Source: Bradyrhizobium sp. AZCC 2262
GTDB taxonomy: Bacteria > Pseudomonadota > Alphaproteobacteria > Rhizobiales > Xanthobacteraceae
Reading direction: 5' to 3'
DNA: 64,000 nt
Assembly: GCF_036924535.1 (NCBI RefSeq)
Contig: NZ_JAZHRT010000001.1
Coordinates: 558,001 to 622,000, forward strand
In this document: one piece after another, positions 56,901-64,000 of the stretch
How positions within the stretch are numbered: the stretch's first letter is position 1
Layout: each line of letters begins with the position of its first letter
The notes under the pieces: model-generated
What the model saw: the letters and a program-made list of their open reading frames with translations, nothing else
Told to the model about the DNA's origin: nothing
Databases searched by the model: none
Position numbers and translations under genes: made by a program

Positions 56901-57008
56901 GAAGTGAAATGGCGCAACGGCTTCTCGCTCGCCGCGACGTTCGAGGGCGAATTCTCCGACGTCACGCGCAGTTATGCCGGCAAGGGCGTCGCCCGCTATT
57001 CGTGGTGA
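53916..57008 (+). CDS. Autotransporter with PAP2-type phosphatase passenger
   Basis: A 1,030-residue secreted protein with a signal peptide (FAVVAAALSAQSAHA). Residues about 150-310 form a PAP2/acid phosphatase-type domain: SRP (200-202), PSGH (247-250) and R283-x5-H289-x3-D293 (RIVLGAHYPLD), the last two being catalytic family motifs. A passenger-associated beta-helix follows (GGTLAGTGTVAATTVASGGILQPG). The C-terminal autotransporter barrel (about 740-1030) ends in RYSW. It probably displays a phosphatase at the cell surface. Its ATG at 53916 follows GGGGGTTGG. Relic fragments flank it. Confidence 0.9.
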   Translation: MRVTKTSSMFAVVAAALSAQSAHAQTQTIATPLNANVINVLSPFSTLLGTTAITQNFSNAVSINNSSTAAQRAQALIDNTITTDNGVVLSDGLGTNLNAIWKANNSQAANGTTTTFSPNLLTLFRQINAISQDDSGKAKNYFADGSANGSVFVSNANLALGKTATSNTPIVGIPLPPGGVFNVYDKAYAPVTNPNLTGNSRPVQVSPSSIAAFSGVNYFGAATSNTAIIGGVTGNSGSGLFANASFPSGHTTFGYTTSILLGMLVPERYGEMLTRASEYGNSRIVLGAHYPLDLIGGRVIGMYDVVQMLNNNPQYTNATVNGVFGIGDVTTTSNFQTVFTAAQADVRNLLQTACGTTIAACAASGAPDRFSNLAQDRADYTARLTYGLPTLSFAQAPREAAPAGGPDASILLATVYGGDSTAAKNIAPGGGMFGSLKTSTINQILVNTETNAIAAFYGTPLSYWSRLDLFSAETYFQGIIGTITLASSDVVTTNVTVANGGTLAGTGTVAATTVASGGILQPGAGGQGALLINGSLAFQSGALYLVQVTSSTSASANVTGIATLTGASVQVASPNSTFKFNQPVTILTSAGLGGTTFSSLTTPTGITGSLNYSSNAVTLNMSSSLGRISGLNANQKAVAGALDSAFNTPGATTGALGAIFAGNVAQNLTQASGETATGSQQATFSAMTQFMGVMTDPMVDGRGEPAPGGASQFAEEDALAYAANGKPRSKNERDAYASIYRKAPPREVYDPRWSVWVAGFGGSQSTDGDATAGTNATTSRVFGTAVGADYRFSPNTIAGFALAGGGTNFSIANALGSGRSDLFQAGAFVRHTQGPAYITAALAYGWQDVTTNRTVTIAGIDQLRAEFNANAWSGRVEGGYRFVTPWMGLTPYAAGQFTTFDLPAYAEQVVSGSNAFAQAYAAKSVTATRTELGLRSDKSFALQDSILTLRGRAAWAHDYNDNRAVTATFQALPGASFVVNGAAQAPNSALVTGSAEVKWRNGFSLAATFEGEFSDVTRSYAGKGVARYSW

Positions 57009-57092
57009 CGGAGCCGGCGAGGGCCGTCCTTCCATCTGCGACCGGAGCCGATGAGCCAAAACGGCTCCTCGGGCTGTGGCAAAGCGATCCAT

Positions 57093-57273
57093 ATGCCAAC
57101 GCCTGAGCTAGCGAAACTGCCGAACGTCATCGCGACCCTGCACATCGGCGGTTTGACACCCGCCGGCCATCGAGCGACAGTCGCTGGAGACGGTGCGGCA
57201 GGTCGGGCAGAGCATCGCTGGCAGGATACCGGTTGGTGCCGTCAACGCGGAGCGCTGGACGTGGCGTCCCTGA
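57093..57273 (+). pseudogene. Decayed, frameshifted copy of the dehydrogenase 3' end
   Basis: MPTPELAKLPNVIATLHIGG aligns with the intact gene's MPSPELAKLPNVIATPHIGG. A one-base insertion near 57170 shifts frame; then ERQSLETVRQVGQSIAG and IPVGAVNAERWTWRP follow, ending at a stop. The similarity goes beyond the gene: 57314-57346 matches 48887-48919 at 29 of 33 bases. So a longer block was copied. Confidence 0.85.
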
Positions 57274-57399
57274 GCACTGGCTGCGCCGCATAGCGCCATG
57301 TCCTCACAAGCGATGGACAAGACTGCCGCATCAGGATCAAATTTGACTGGGGAGTTAGCCTCGGCCATGAGCCTAAGCGTACGGGGAGTTGCGCGCACC

Positions 57400-57486
57400 C
57401 AGGTGTTGCTCGTCGAACAATTATGGGAAATGGTGCTGGCGGCTGCCGACCGCGTCTACCCCGGTGAGGGAAACGGTGCTGGATGA
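57400..57486 (+). pseudogene. Decayed fragment of livF 3' region
   Basis: The remnant reads QVLLVEQLWEMVLAAADRVY and resembles livF AVLLVEQLLEKALAAADRVY. It has no upstream ATPase part. The dehydrogenase relic before it suggests an internally deleted copy of the whole dehydrogenase-ABC cassette. Confidence 0.75.
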
Positions 57487-57965
57487 TGCTACGGCGTTAC
57501 ATCGCAGGCTCTAGTGCTCGAAATAGACACATATGCGTGTTTGATAAAAAACGACACAATTGTCAGTTTACTCACATAAAGATTGCTACGTGCAGGGATA
57601 GGAATTGCTGATGCGGCCCACGGCCTAAGTTGGCAGTACCCCGGGGGCTGTGCCCGAAGCCTTGCACCGGTAACCAACTCGAGCAGCCGCGAGCCGACGG
57701 CAGCACACGATTCTAGCGCCACCAAGGTCCCGTGATTTGCGGACCGATGAGCGCTTTCCGGCTCGCGCAATTGCAGTTAGCGACGAGCCCGGACCGATAG
57801 AGGTCGAAGGCAAGTTGCAGGGGTGGCTGCGCCGGGAAAGCGAGCTATCCGAGATACTCAGTTACTGTACGGCATTGCAGGAAAAAATTGTTGGAGTTTT
57901 AATGGCCGGCACGTCACTCTACGGAAGGCGGCTGGGTATTTCAGTTCTGAAAAGACGATGTCCGC
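57487..57965. other. Gap before the cyclase gene, nothing identified
   Basis: About 480 bases. The AT-rich part at 57530-57600 (TTTGATAAAAAACGACACAA) may hold the promoter of the next gene. An 80-residue frame at 57737 has no ribosome site or recognised product. Nothing else is seen. Confidence 0.4.
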
Positions 57966-59771
57966 ATGAGCCAAGTTGAGCAAGCGTTAGAGGCGCCATC
58001 CATCGCGCCGTCTATCATCACGAGGCGACTTGCTGCCGTCGCTTTTGCGGATGTTGCTGGCTTTTCTCGTCTGATGGCTCTCAAAGATGTCGAGACGGTG
58101 CTCCGTTGGCGGACGCTTCGGACCGAGATTATTGAGCCGCACATGGTGCGGCACGGCGGACGAATCGCTGAGATCGCTGGCGATGCCGTTCTGGTGGAAT
58201 TTCCCAGTGTGGTGAACGCTGTCCGGTGGGCAGCCGACGTACAGCAAGCGCAGGCGCAGACGCAGAGAACGACGGATGGTTCGCCCCCGCTCCATCTGCG
58301 CATCGCCGTGAACGTAGATGATGTGATCGATGAAGACGGCATCTTGCAGGGGGACGGCGTCAACATCGCGTCTCGCATCCATCAGGCTGCGGAGCCCGGC
58401 CAGATAGTCGTGACGGCGGCGGTCCGAGACTACGTCATGAATCGCCTGCCGCTAACATTTCATGATCTTGGCACGCCTCCGCTGAAAAACATCAATCGGA
58501 TGGTTCGTGTTTATACGGTCAAATGGTCTGAAGGCGCCAGAGGAGACCCGGTCGCGCAGCCTTACCTGCATTGGGCGGCGCGGCCAACCATAGCCGTATT
58601 ACCATTCCGGACCATTAGCGGGACTGATGACGAGACTTACTACGGCGAGGGGATCACCGACGAGATCATTACGGGACTATCGCGAAACAAGTCGCTCTAC
58701 GTGATAGCGCGAAATTCTACGTGGCGCTATCGCGACCGCGACAAGGATCTGCGTCAAATTGCCGGTGAACTCGACGTGCGTTACGTGCTCGATGGTAGTG
58801 TTCAAAGGCAAGGCAGGCGTTTGCGCATCAATGCCGAATTGATCGATATCGTTGGCAACATTCCGATCTGGGCCCAGAGATATGAGGGCTCGATCGATGA
58901 TCTGTTCGAATTTCAGGACCGCATAGCCGGTAGCATCTTGTCTTCGATCGAACCACGCGTGCACGCAGTTGAGACAGCGCGACTCGGTGACCGGCCAACC
59001 GAGAGCCTGGACGCCTATCACTGCGTGCTGCGTGCGATGTCCTTGCTTTATACCTTTACGTTGGAAAATTACCGAGAGGCGGGCGGATTACTTGAACGTG
59101 CAATCGCGCTCGATCCGTCCTATGCTCGGGCCTACGCTTATCTTGGATGGTGGCTGAATTTCTGGACCGGTGAAGGTTGGTCGAAAGATCCAGACGCCGA
59201 CAAGGCGCGGGCGCTCCTGATTTCGCGACGAGCGATCGAACTCGACCGCGAGGATCCATTTGCGCTTGCCGTAGCCGGGCATATTCTGTCCTTCTTCGGG
59301 AGCAACCCGGAGGACGCACTTGATCTTTTTGAAGAGGCGCTGGCGCGCAATCAGAACTCCGCGTTCGCTTGGGGGCTGAGCGCTCTCACGCTAGCATATC
59401 TCGGTCGGCCCGACGAAGCACTGGAGCGGTTACAAAATGTCTGGCGACTGAACCCGTTTGATCCGCTGAATTTCTATTTCTGGATTGTGGCTGGCATCGC
59501 TGAGTTCGTGGCCGGACGATACGACGAGGCCATCGGATGGCTTCGCAAGAGCAGGCGAGCCAATCCACGATTCATCGCTTGTCTGCGGATGTTAGCGGCC
59601 TCACTGGCGATTTCGGGCGATGAGGCAGGAGCTCGGACGATCGTCCAGGAGTTGCTCGCAATCGAGCCTTCGTTTCGAGTGTCGACATTTGTTTCTTGGT
59701 ATCCGCTACGTCGACCAGACGACTTGTCTCGTCTCGCCAACGGATTACTCGCCGCTGGCGTGCCGGAATAA
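57966..59771 (+). CDS. Class III adenylate cyclase with TolB-like and TPR domains
   Basis: A 601-residue cytosolic protein. The N-terminal cyclase domain (about 20-180) reads RRLAAVAFADVAGFSRLMALKD and GGRIAEIAGDAVLVEF. A middle FlgO/TolB-N-like domain is PTIAVLPFRTISGTDDETYYGEGITDEIITGLSR. The C-terminal third holds TPR repeats (AYAYLGWWLNFWTGEG; AFAWGLSALTLAYLGRPDEALERLQ). This architecture is frequent in Bradyrhizobium, where the proteins appear in many copies. No transmembrane region is seen. The effector and regulated targets are unknown. The gene for the Gly-Ala phosphatase-like protein follows 39 bases on. Confidence 0.9.
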   Translation: MSQVEQALEAPSIAPSIITRRLAAVAFADVAGFSRLMALKDVETVLRWRTLRTEIIEPHMVRHGGRIAEIAGDAVLVEFPSVVNAVRWAADVQQAQAQTQRTTDGSPPLHLRIAVNVDDVIDEDGILQGDGVNIASRIHQAAEPGQIVVTAAVRDYVMNRLPLTFHDLGTPPLKNINRMVRVYTVKWSEGARGDPVAQPYLHWAARPTIAVLPFRTISGTDDETYYGEGITDEIITGLSRNKSLYVIARNSTWRYRDRDKDLRQIAGELDVRYVLDGSVQRQGRRLRINAELIDIVGNIPIWAQRYEGSIDDLFEFQDRIAGSILSSIEPRVHAVETARLGDRPTESLDAYHCVLRAMSLLYTFTLENYREAGGLLERAIALDPSYARAYAYLGWWLNFWTGEGWSKDPDADKARALLISRRAIELDREDPFALAVAGHILSFFGSNPEDALDLFEEALARNQNSAFAWGLSALTLAYLGRPDEALERLQNVWRLNPFDPLNFYFWIVAGIAEFVAGRYDEAIGWLRKSRRANPRFIACLRMLAASLAISGDEAGARTIVQELLAIEPSFRVSTFVSWYPLRRPDDLSRLANGLLAAGVPE

Positions 59772-59810
59772 GCGCATTGCAGGAGAAATGATTTTAGAGA
59801 GGAGCGAGAG

Positions 59811-59999
59811 ATGGGCTTTGGAGCGGGCGCAGGTGCGGGAGCAGGAGCGGGAGCAGGAGCGGGAGCAGGAGCAGGAGCGGGCGCAGGTGCGGGAGCAGGC
59901 GCGGGTGCGGGTGCGGGAGCAGGCGCAGGCGCAGGCGCAGGCGCAGGCGCTGGTGCGGGCGCGGGTGCAGGCGCGGGAGCAGGTGCAGGAGCTGGAGTG
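59811..59999 (+). repeat. Low-complexity GC-rich hexamer-like tract encoding Gly-Ala
   Basis: The run GCAGGAGCGGGAGCAGGAGC and variants continue for about 180 bases. Codons vary (GGA, GGC, GGT, GGG; GCA, GCG, GCT), so the peptide is conserved while the DNA is not a perfect tandem. Other frames read Arg/Glu/Gln- and Cys/Ser-rich and are shadows. Confidence 0.85.
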
Positions 60000-61064
60000 T
60001 ATCCGGGCTCCGGGCGCAGCTATTATGCGACACCATGGGAGCTGCGGTATCGGGCTTGGACTTTGGACTTTACGCCTGACGACTCTGGAACGCCCGCGTT
60101 CCCTCATGATCAGATCATCAACCCCTATCAAGCTGATCCGTTCTTGGAGTGGACTGCCGACGATTGGGACCCGGCATTGCGCTTCTGGACGCTGCCTTTC
60201 GATCTGCAGCTCAATCAATGGCTCAAGGCCGTTGACCCCACCAAGCCGTCGGTCATTGCGGCTTGCGAGTTCGGCGGACAAAAAGATCTCTGGCTGTACG
60301 ATCGCGCTGAGCTGATCAACAGGAATTGGCTTGATGCCCGCGATCTTGCCTGGCAGCCCGACCCCAACCTCAGCAACGACCCAGGTTGGGGAGCTGAAAA
60401 GCTTCGCGCATGGAACATTGTTCTCAGTGAAATCCGAGAGCTTCAGCAACTCATGCTGGACGACCGCGAATGCTACCTCTCAGAAATCGACGTACAAGCC
60501 GATGGACTGGCTGACTACTTCTTTGATTTTATCGGGGCAAGCGAAGGCCGCCGCCCCTGGACGATAGAACTTGTCAATTGTGGGCTCGCGATCGGCAACA
60601 TCGCCTACATGTCCTACAAAGAGAAATTCAGGCGCGTCCGTCCTTCGTTTCTGTGCCCTGGCCTTATCCCGGCATTCGGTCCCCCTGCACATCCGGCCTT
60701 CCCCAGCGGGCATTCGTTCTTGGGCCACTTCATTGCGCTGCTGCTGCTGGAAATCCCAGGGATTTATCAGCGTTTCGGTATTTACGGCGGAAATGTAGGA
60801 GATATGGGACAAGCTGTGGGTGAGCACACACTCGATGGACGCGATCCAATTCCATCGCCGATGTTCTGGCTCGCGCAACGTCTGGCGAAAAATCGCGAAC
60901 GACTGGGCGTTCACTACCCGTCCGATTCATTTGCAAGCCGACATCTTGCTTTCCACATCTGGTATGCACTTCGGAAAGAGGCGCCGGCACGGCGCATCGT
61001 GTGTCCAGCTCTGGAACGAGTTATCGGATACGCGAAGGCCGAGTGGCCGACGGATTGGCCCTGA
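59811..61064 (+). CDS. PAP2/vanadium-haloperoxidase-like protein with Gly-Ala tract
   Basis: A 417-residue protein. Residues 4-62 are a pure Gly-Ala alternation (29 GA pairs plus a Gly). The rest is a PAP2/vanadium-dependent haloperoxidase-like helical domain with K270-x6-R277-P278 (KEKFRRVRPS), SGH at 299-301 and R362-x5-H368-x3-D372 (RERLGVHYPSD). These are the vanadate/phosphate-binding residues of the superfamily, so the fold assignment is strong; phosphatase or haloperoxidase activity is not decided. No signal peptide is evident. AGAGGAGCGAGAG precedes the ATG. Confidence 0.88.
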   Translation: MGFGAGAGAGAGAGAGAGAGAGAGAGAGAGAGAGAGAGAGAGAGAGAGAGAGAGAGAGAGAGVYPGSGRSYYATPWELRYRAWTLDFTPDDSGTPAFPHDQIINPYQADPFLEWTADDWDPALRFWTLPFDLQLNQWLKAVDPTKPSVIAACEFGGQKDLWLYDRAELINRNWLDARDLAWQPDPNLSNDPGWGAEKLRAWNIVLSEIRELQQLMLDDRECYLSEIDVQADGLADYFFDFIGASEGRRPWTIELVNCGLAIGNIAYMSYKEKFRRVRPSFLCPGLIPAFGPPAHPAFPSGHSFLGHFIALLLLEIPGIYQRFGIYGGNVGDMGQAVGEHTLDGRDPIPSPMFWLAQRLAKNRERLGVHYPSDSFASRHLAFHIWYALRKEAPARRIVCPALERVIGYAKAEWPTDWP

Positions 61065-61080
61065 TACGCCCGCAACCGGT

Positions 61081-63762
61081 TTAGGGAAGGGTGACGACGC
61101 GCAAACCGAGATTGTTGTCGCCTGAGACGAGATCGACCAGCCGCGTACTCATATAGGAGCAGGCGAGGGTGGGTTCGTCGATGTAGGCCTTATCGGCAAG
61201 GCAGGATGACTTCGCCAGGACAATGAATCGTTGGCCCGACGCGGGCGCGAACTGGAAAGGGCCAAACTCCGCGTCCGTGTATGGCTCGATGTCATAGGCT
61301 GCGCTTGTCGGCGGATCACATTGATTCCAGCCGGCTTCATTCCATGCAGGTGGAGCGGAATTAATTGGCCATTCGTGCCACCATACGGCGACCGTGACGC
61401 CGGTAGCCTTCTGGGAGCCGCGATTGCCGACGACGACGGAAATGCTGCTCGCTTCGACCGTGATTGCGTTGCGATCTGCTTGCCAAGGGGGAAGCGGATC
61501 TTCTCCTCCTGCCTGATTGGGATTCCAGTGCAGTGAGACCGGGGCATAGCTTCCGGGGCCATACTCTATGGTGCCGTTCTCTGTCGATTCCGACCGTCGA
61601 CCGTTTGCTATATAGACGTCGATGGGAGGCGGCAGGCCGAGCGCATTGGTGATCGTGCCGGCGGGCGCATAAAGCCCCTGTGCTTCGAAAGCCCAGCGAA
61701 TGACCTTTTGGGCGCAGCCACCGATCCTTTGGTAGAACGTGGTGCCATCGGCCGCGGGCACTTTGAAAAGACTGGTGACGACGTCAGCCAGGATCAACCC
61801 AGATACTAATTGATCGGGGTCATTCTTCAGAATAACTGCCGGTGACGTACCCAGCAACTGAAGTGCTTTCATGATGAGGAACACGCAGTAGTGCGAGGCA
61901 GTGTGACGCGCATTAACGTCTTCCGGCGTTTCCTCCATCGTGTCCCCGCCCAAAACACGGTAGAGCCGGAACAGCGAAGACGACAAGATCTGTTCGCTCA
62001 AATACGCCTTGCGCCTTGGCGCGGTTGAGTCGGGCACGCGAGCAAGCGCGCTGTGCATCGTGCCGCCCCAGCTCCAGCCGTCCGTCACGGAACGATCATG
62101 CCGGCGCGGGACGAATACCCACGGGAAGGTCATCCCTCGCCAGTAAGGTCCCTTCTTCGACAGTTGGGACACCGGATCCAGTGCAATCGCGGCAAGCGCG
62201 TCGCCAGGGCTATGCGCGAAACGAAGCTCCAGTTCGCCCACGGCAGCAACCAGCAAAACGTGACCGATCTCGTGCCATATCCAGCGATCGTCGGCGGCTA
62301 TTCCGATTGGCTGAGCCGGCGAAGGAGCGGTACCGTCCCACGGTTTGCGCCCGCGGCGACGCAAGTCCGCCGACGCGAGATGCATTTCCATGCCCGGACG
62401 ATCCCCGGGCGCCGTTGGCCCCGTGAAATCGACCGGCCAACCATCAACCTGTACGCACGCATTGACGGTATGACCGTTCTTGCCCAGGTCTGCTTGCATG
62501 CCCGAGCGATAGCAAAGCCTGAGGGGTAGGCTGGCGAATCGGAAATAATCGAAAGGATCAATGCCATATGCGGCAAGGCGGTTGAAAATCTGGCTCACGT
62601 TATAGAACGCGCTCAGCGCGGCGAAGTCGTCGGAATGAACGGGCGGCTCATTGCCGCCAGGAAGATTGACAGATTTGGGACTATTCGTGCCAGCCCCGTG
62701 GTCTGCCAGGACGAACCTTGGACACTGGATGACCCGCACCCACTCGCGGACTCCGCTATAAAGTACGAGAGGTGTGGGATAATTGGGTAGTCCCGAAACC
62801 TTGATACGATAATCGTCCAGCTCATCATCGGAGCGCGAAGGGCGGCGACCGTCATAGTCCTCGTTCACGTCTTGCGAGGCTGGATCGATTGGAAACAGCC
62901 GCGCGTAGCCCACGGCATGTGCCTGCAGCATCACCCTGTCAAGGACCTTCCCAGCTTTTCCAGGCGTTCCAACAACAACGAAGAAGTAATTGATTGCTTC
63001 GCCCGAAGACGAGAAGCCGCGGCCAGTACCACGGCGTTCAACCTGCCATTCGTCCTCTCCGTCAATCCAAAACAGACGGGCGCCTCGAACAGATATTGAG
63101 TCGAGGCCCAGCATCGAAGCAATGTCGCGCTTGATCTCCTCGGAGTGCAACAGCGCCAGTAGTTCCGCCGGTTTCGTCCTGACTTCGTCCCAGTCTACGC
63201 TCCCGAGACCCCTTGTGCCGGGGCTATATAACGAGGCGGATATTCCGACGAACTGTGCATTGAGCCCTCCATCACTCGGGCGCAAATTCACCACCAGGCT
63301 AAGCCCAAATCCCGAGCCGATGAAGCTGCCGTTCAGCCGCTCGGAGGCCAGGAGAACAACGGTTCGGTCGAACTCCGTCCCTTCCGACGTCTTTCGCTTA
63401 AGCTGGAATGATACAAACGGATTCCCAGCATCGCCATCCGCCTCGTTCTCGGGGGGCCAACCGATGGGCATCCACGCGAAGGTCGGATCGTTCTTTCCCG
63501 GACTCAGTGCCTCCAGCCATTGTTGTGGCAGGTCATCCACCTCGCCAACATCCCTGAGCATGGTGAGATATTCGTGCGCCAGATTTTGCAGCGAGCTTTC
63601 GAAGCGCAATCCGCTGTCCACCGGCCTAACGAACGGCGACATCGGGTGTCGCAACGAGATCGCCGTCGGTCCGCCATCAGTCGCTTGTCGCGAACTCCAA
63701 GCGCCATGCCGAGCTGGATTCCAGGCAACATGCCTGCCTGCAGGTTCGTCTGCGATAGCCAT
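61081..63762 (-). CDS. Large HEXXH metallopeptidase-like protein
   Basis: An 893-residue protein without evident signal peptide or transmembrane segment. HEIGH is at 497-501 (WIWHEIGHVLLVAAV), a gluzincin-type zinc-binding site. The N-terminal half has an alpha/beta pattern I do not recognise; the C-terminal 110 residues (about 780-893) look like a CARDB/Ig-like beta domain (VEASSISVVVGNRGSQKATGVTVAVWW). The start at 63762 is fixed by GGAGG 8 bases upstream; 63777 has no such site. It converges on the Gly-Ala protein gene, 16 bases apart. The family is not identified beyond the zinc motif. Confidence 0.75.
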   Translation of the reverse strand: MAIADEPAGRHVAWNPARHGAWSSRQATDGGPTAISLRHPMSPFVRPVDSGLRFESSLQNLAHEYLTMLRDVGEVDDLPQQWLEALSPGKNDPTFAWMPIGWPPENEADGDAGNPFVSFQLKRKTSEGTEFDRTVVLLASERLNGSFIGSGFGLSLVVNLRPSDGGLNAQFVGISASLYSPGTRGLGSVDWDEVRTKPAELLALLHSEEIKRDIASMLGLDSISVRGARLFWIDGEDEWQVERRGTGRGFSSSGEAINYFFVVVGTPGKAGKVLDRVMLQAHAVGYARLFPIDPASQDVNEDYDGRRPSRSDDELDDYRIKVSGLPNYPTPLVLYSGVREWVRVIQCPRFVLADHGAGTNSPKSVNLPGGNEPPVHSDDFAALSAFYNVSQIFNRLAAYGIDPFDYFRFASLPLRLCYRSGMQADLGKNGHTVNACVQVDGWPVDFTGPTAPGDRPGMEMHLASADLRRRGRKPWDGTAPSPAQPIGIAADDRWIWHEIGHVLLVAAVGELELRFAHSPGDALAAIALDPVSQLSKKGPYWRGMTFPWVFVPRRHDRSVTDGWSWGGTMHSALARVPDSTAPRRKAYLSEQILSSSLFRLYRVLGGDTMEETPEDVNARHTASHYCVFLIMKALQLLGTSPAVILKNDPDQLVSGLILADVVTSLFKVPAADGTTFYQRIGGCAQKVIRWAFEAQGLYAPAGTITNALGLPPPIDVYIANGRRSESTENGTIEYGPGSYAPVSLHWNPNQAGGEDPLPPWQADRNAITVEASSISVVVGNRGSQKATGVTVAVWWHEWPINSAPPAWNEAGWNQCDPPTSAAYDIEPYTDAEFGPFQFAPASGQRFIVLAKSSCLADKAYIDEPTLACSYMSTRLVDLVSGDNNLGLRVVTLP

Positions 63763-64000
63763 TTGCTTAGCCTCCATGGCCGTGCTTGGCGTGGCGCGAC
63801 AGCGCTCTACTTGGTCGCGACAAGCCGACAGTCTACTCCATATGTCGGTGGTCGGCGACACCGGATTTTAGCAGCTTCTGGCAGCCCTTCCGGCTGAGCA
63901 GTGCTCGGTATCGGCTCGAGGTCTCCCGCAAGATCCTGGAGAGAGTTACCGCCACAAGGTTTTGCTTCAATTGGATCGGCTAGACAAAAAGCTTGACCGC
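63763..64000. other. Right window edge, no gene supported
   Basis: About 240 bases. It should hold the promoter of the metallopeptidase-like gene on the minus strand. Short plus-strand frames cross it but have no ribosome site. Confidence 0.4.

Noticed and set aside
57737..57979. An 80-residue plus-strand frame before the cyclase gene.
   Set aside because: No ribosome site or family, and it overlaps the cyclase start.
59620..60315. A plus-strand frame reading Arg-Glu-Gln repeats over the Gly-Ala tract, and a Cys-rich antisense one.
   Set aside because: Both arise from the same repeat DNA. The Gly-Ala frame has the ribosome site and continues into a real PAP2-like domain.

Overview
The window reads as chromosome of a GC-rich alphaproteobacterium, most probably Bradyrhizobium or a close relative (Nitrobacteraceae). 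This is inferred from the ftsA-ftsZ-lpxC-bamD-recN-ligA order, the long C-terminal tail of FtsZ, the Flp-type pilin, and three or four families of short palindromic repeats like those scattered through Bradyrhizobium genomes. No rRNA, tRNA, CRISPR array, transposase or integrase was recognised.

Layout. 1-9.5 kb is core: ftsA (3' part), ftsZ, lpxC, bamD, recN, a GIY-YIG gene boxed between two palindromic repeats, and ligA. 9.5-24 kb is ordinary chromosome: a Bcr/CflA-type exporter, aminopeptidase P, prmA, a Flp pilin, a 51-residue secreted peptide, a PYROXD2-like flavoprotein, a membrane protein fused to a spermidine-synthase-like domain, a YeeE/YedE pair, an L,D-transpeptidase, an ABC-2 exporter and a HigBA/RelE-like toxin-antitoxin pair. 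24-32.8 kb holds a PcrA/UvrD helicase with a repeat inserted in frame, a DUF1328 peptide, a thioesterase, a D-lactate-dehydrogenase-like FAD enzyme, a LysR/MFS divergent pair and an outer-membrane beta-barrel.

32.8-40.7 kb is the most interesting part. On the minus strand lies a bufferin-type (MNIO/DUF692) ribosomal-peptide cluster: two six-cysteine precursor peptides, BufB, BufC, then a creatininase-family protein and a secreted HEXXH protein, the last genes overlapping by ATGA. Each precursor gene has its own GTAAC(C/T)-N16-CGTA promoter, resembling the SigF-type ECF promoter I recall from Caulobacter. A further GTAACA-N16-CGAA match precedes the neighbouring doxX-thioredoxin pair. I infer one stress- or metal-responsive regulon with a candidate peptide-processing extension.

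40.9-64 kb is more accessory: a membrane adenylate/guanylate cyclase, an AT-richer PD-(D/E)XK nuclease-like gene, a TRAP transporter followed by a 2-hydroxyacid dehydrogenase and a branched-chain-amino-acid-type ABC operon with a LivM-LivG fusion. Decayed copies of the dehydrogenase and livF tails flank an autotransporter that carries a PAP2 phosphatase domain. The right end has a cyclase-TPR protein, a PAP2/vanadium-haloperoxidase-like protein with a 59-residue Gly-Ala tract, and a large convergent HEXXH metallopeptidase-like protein.
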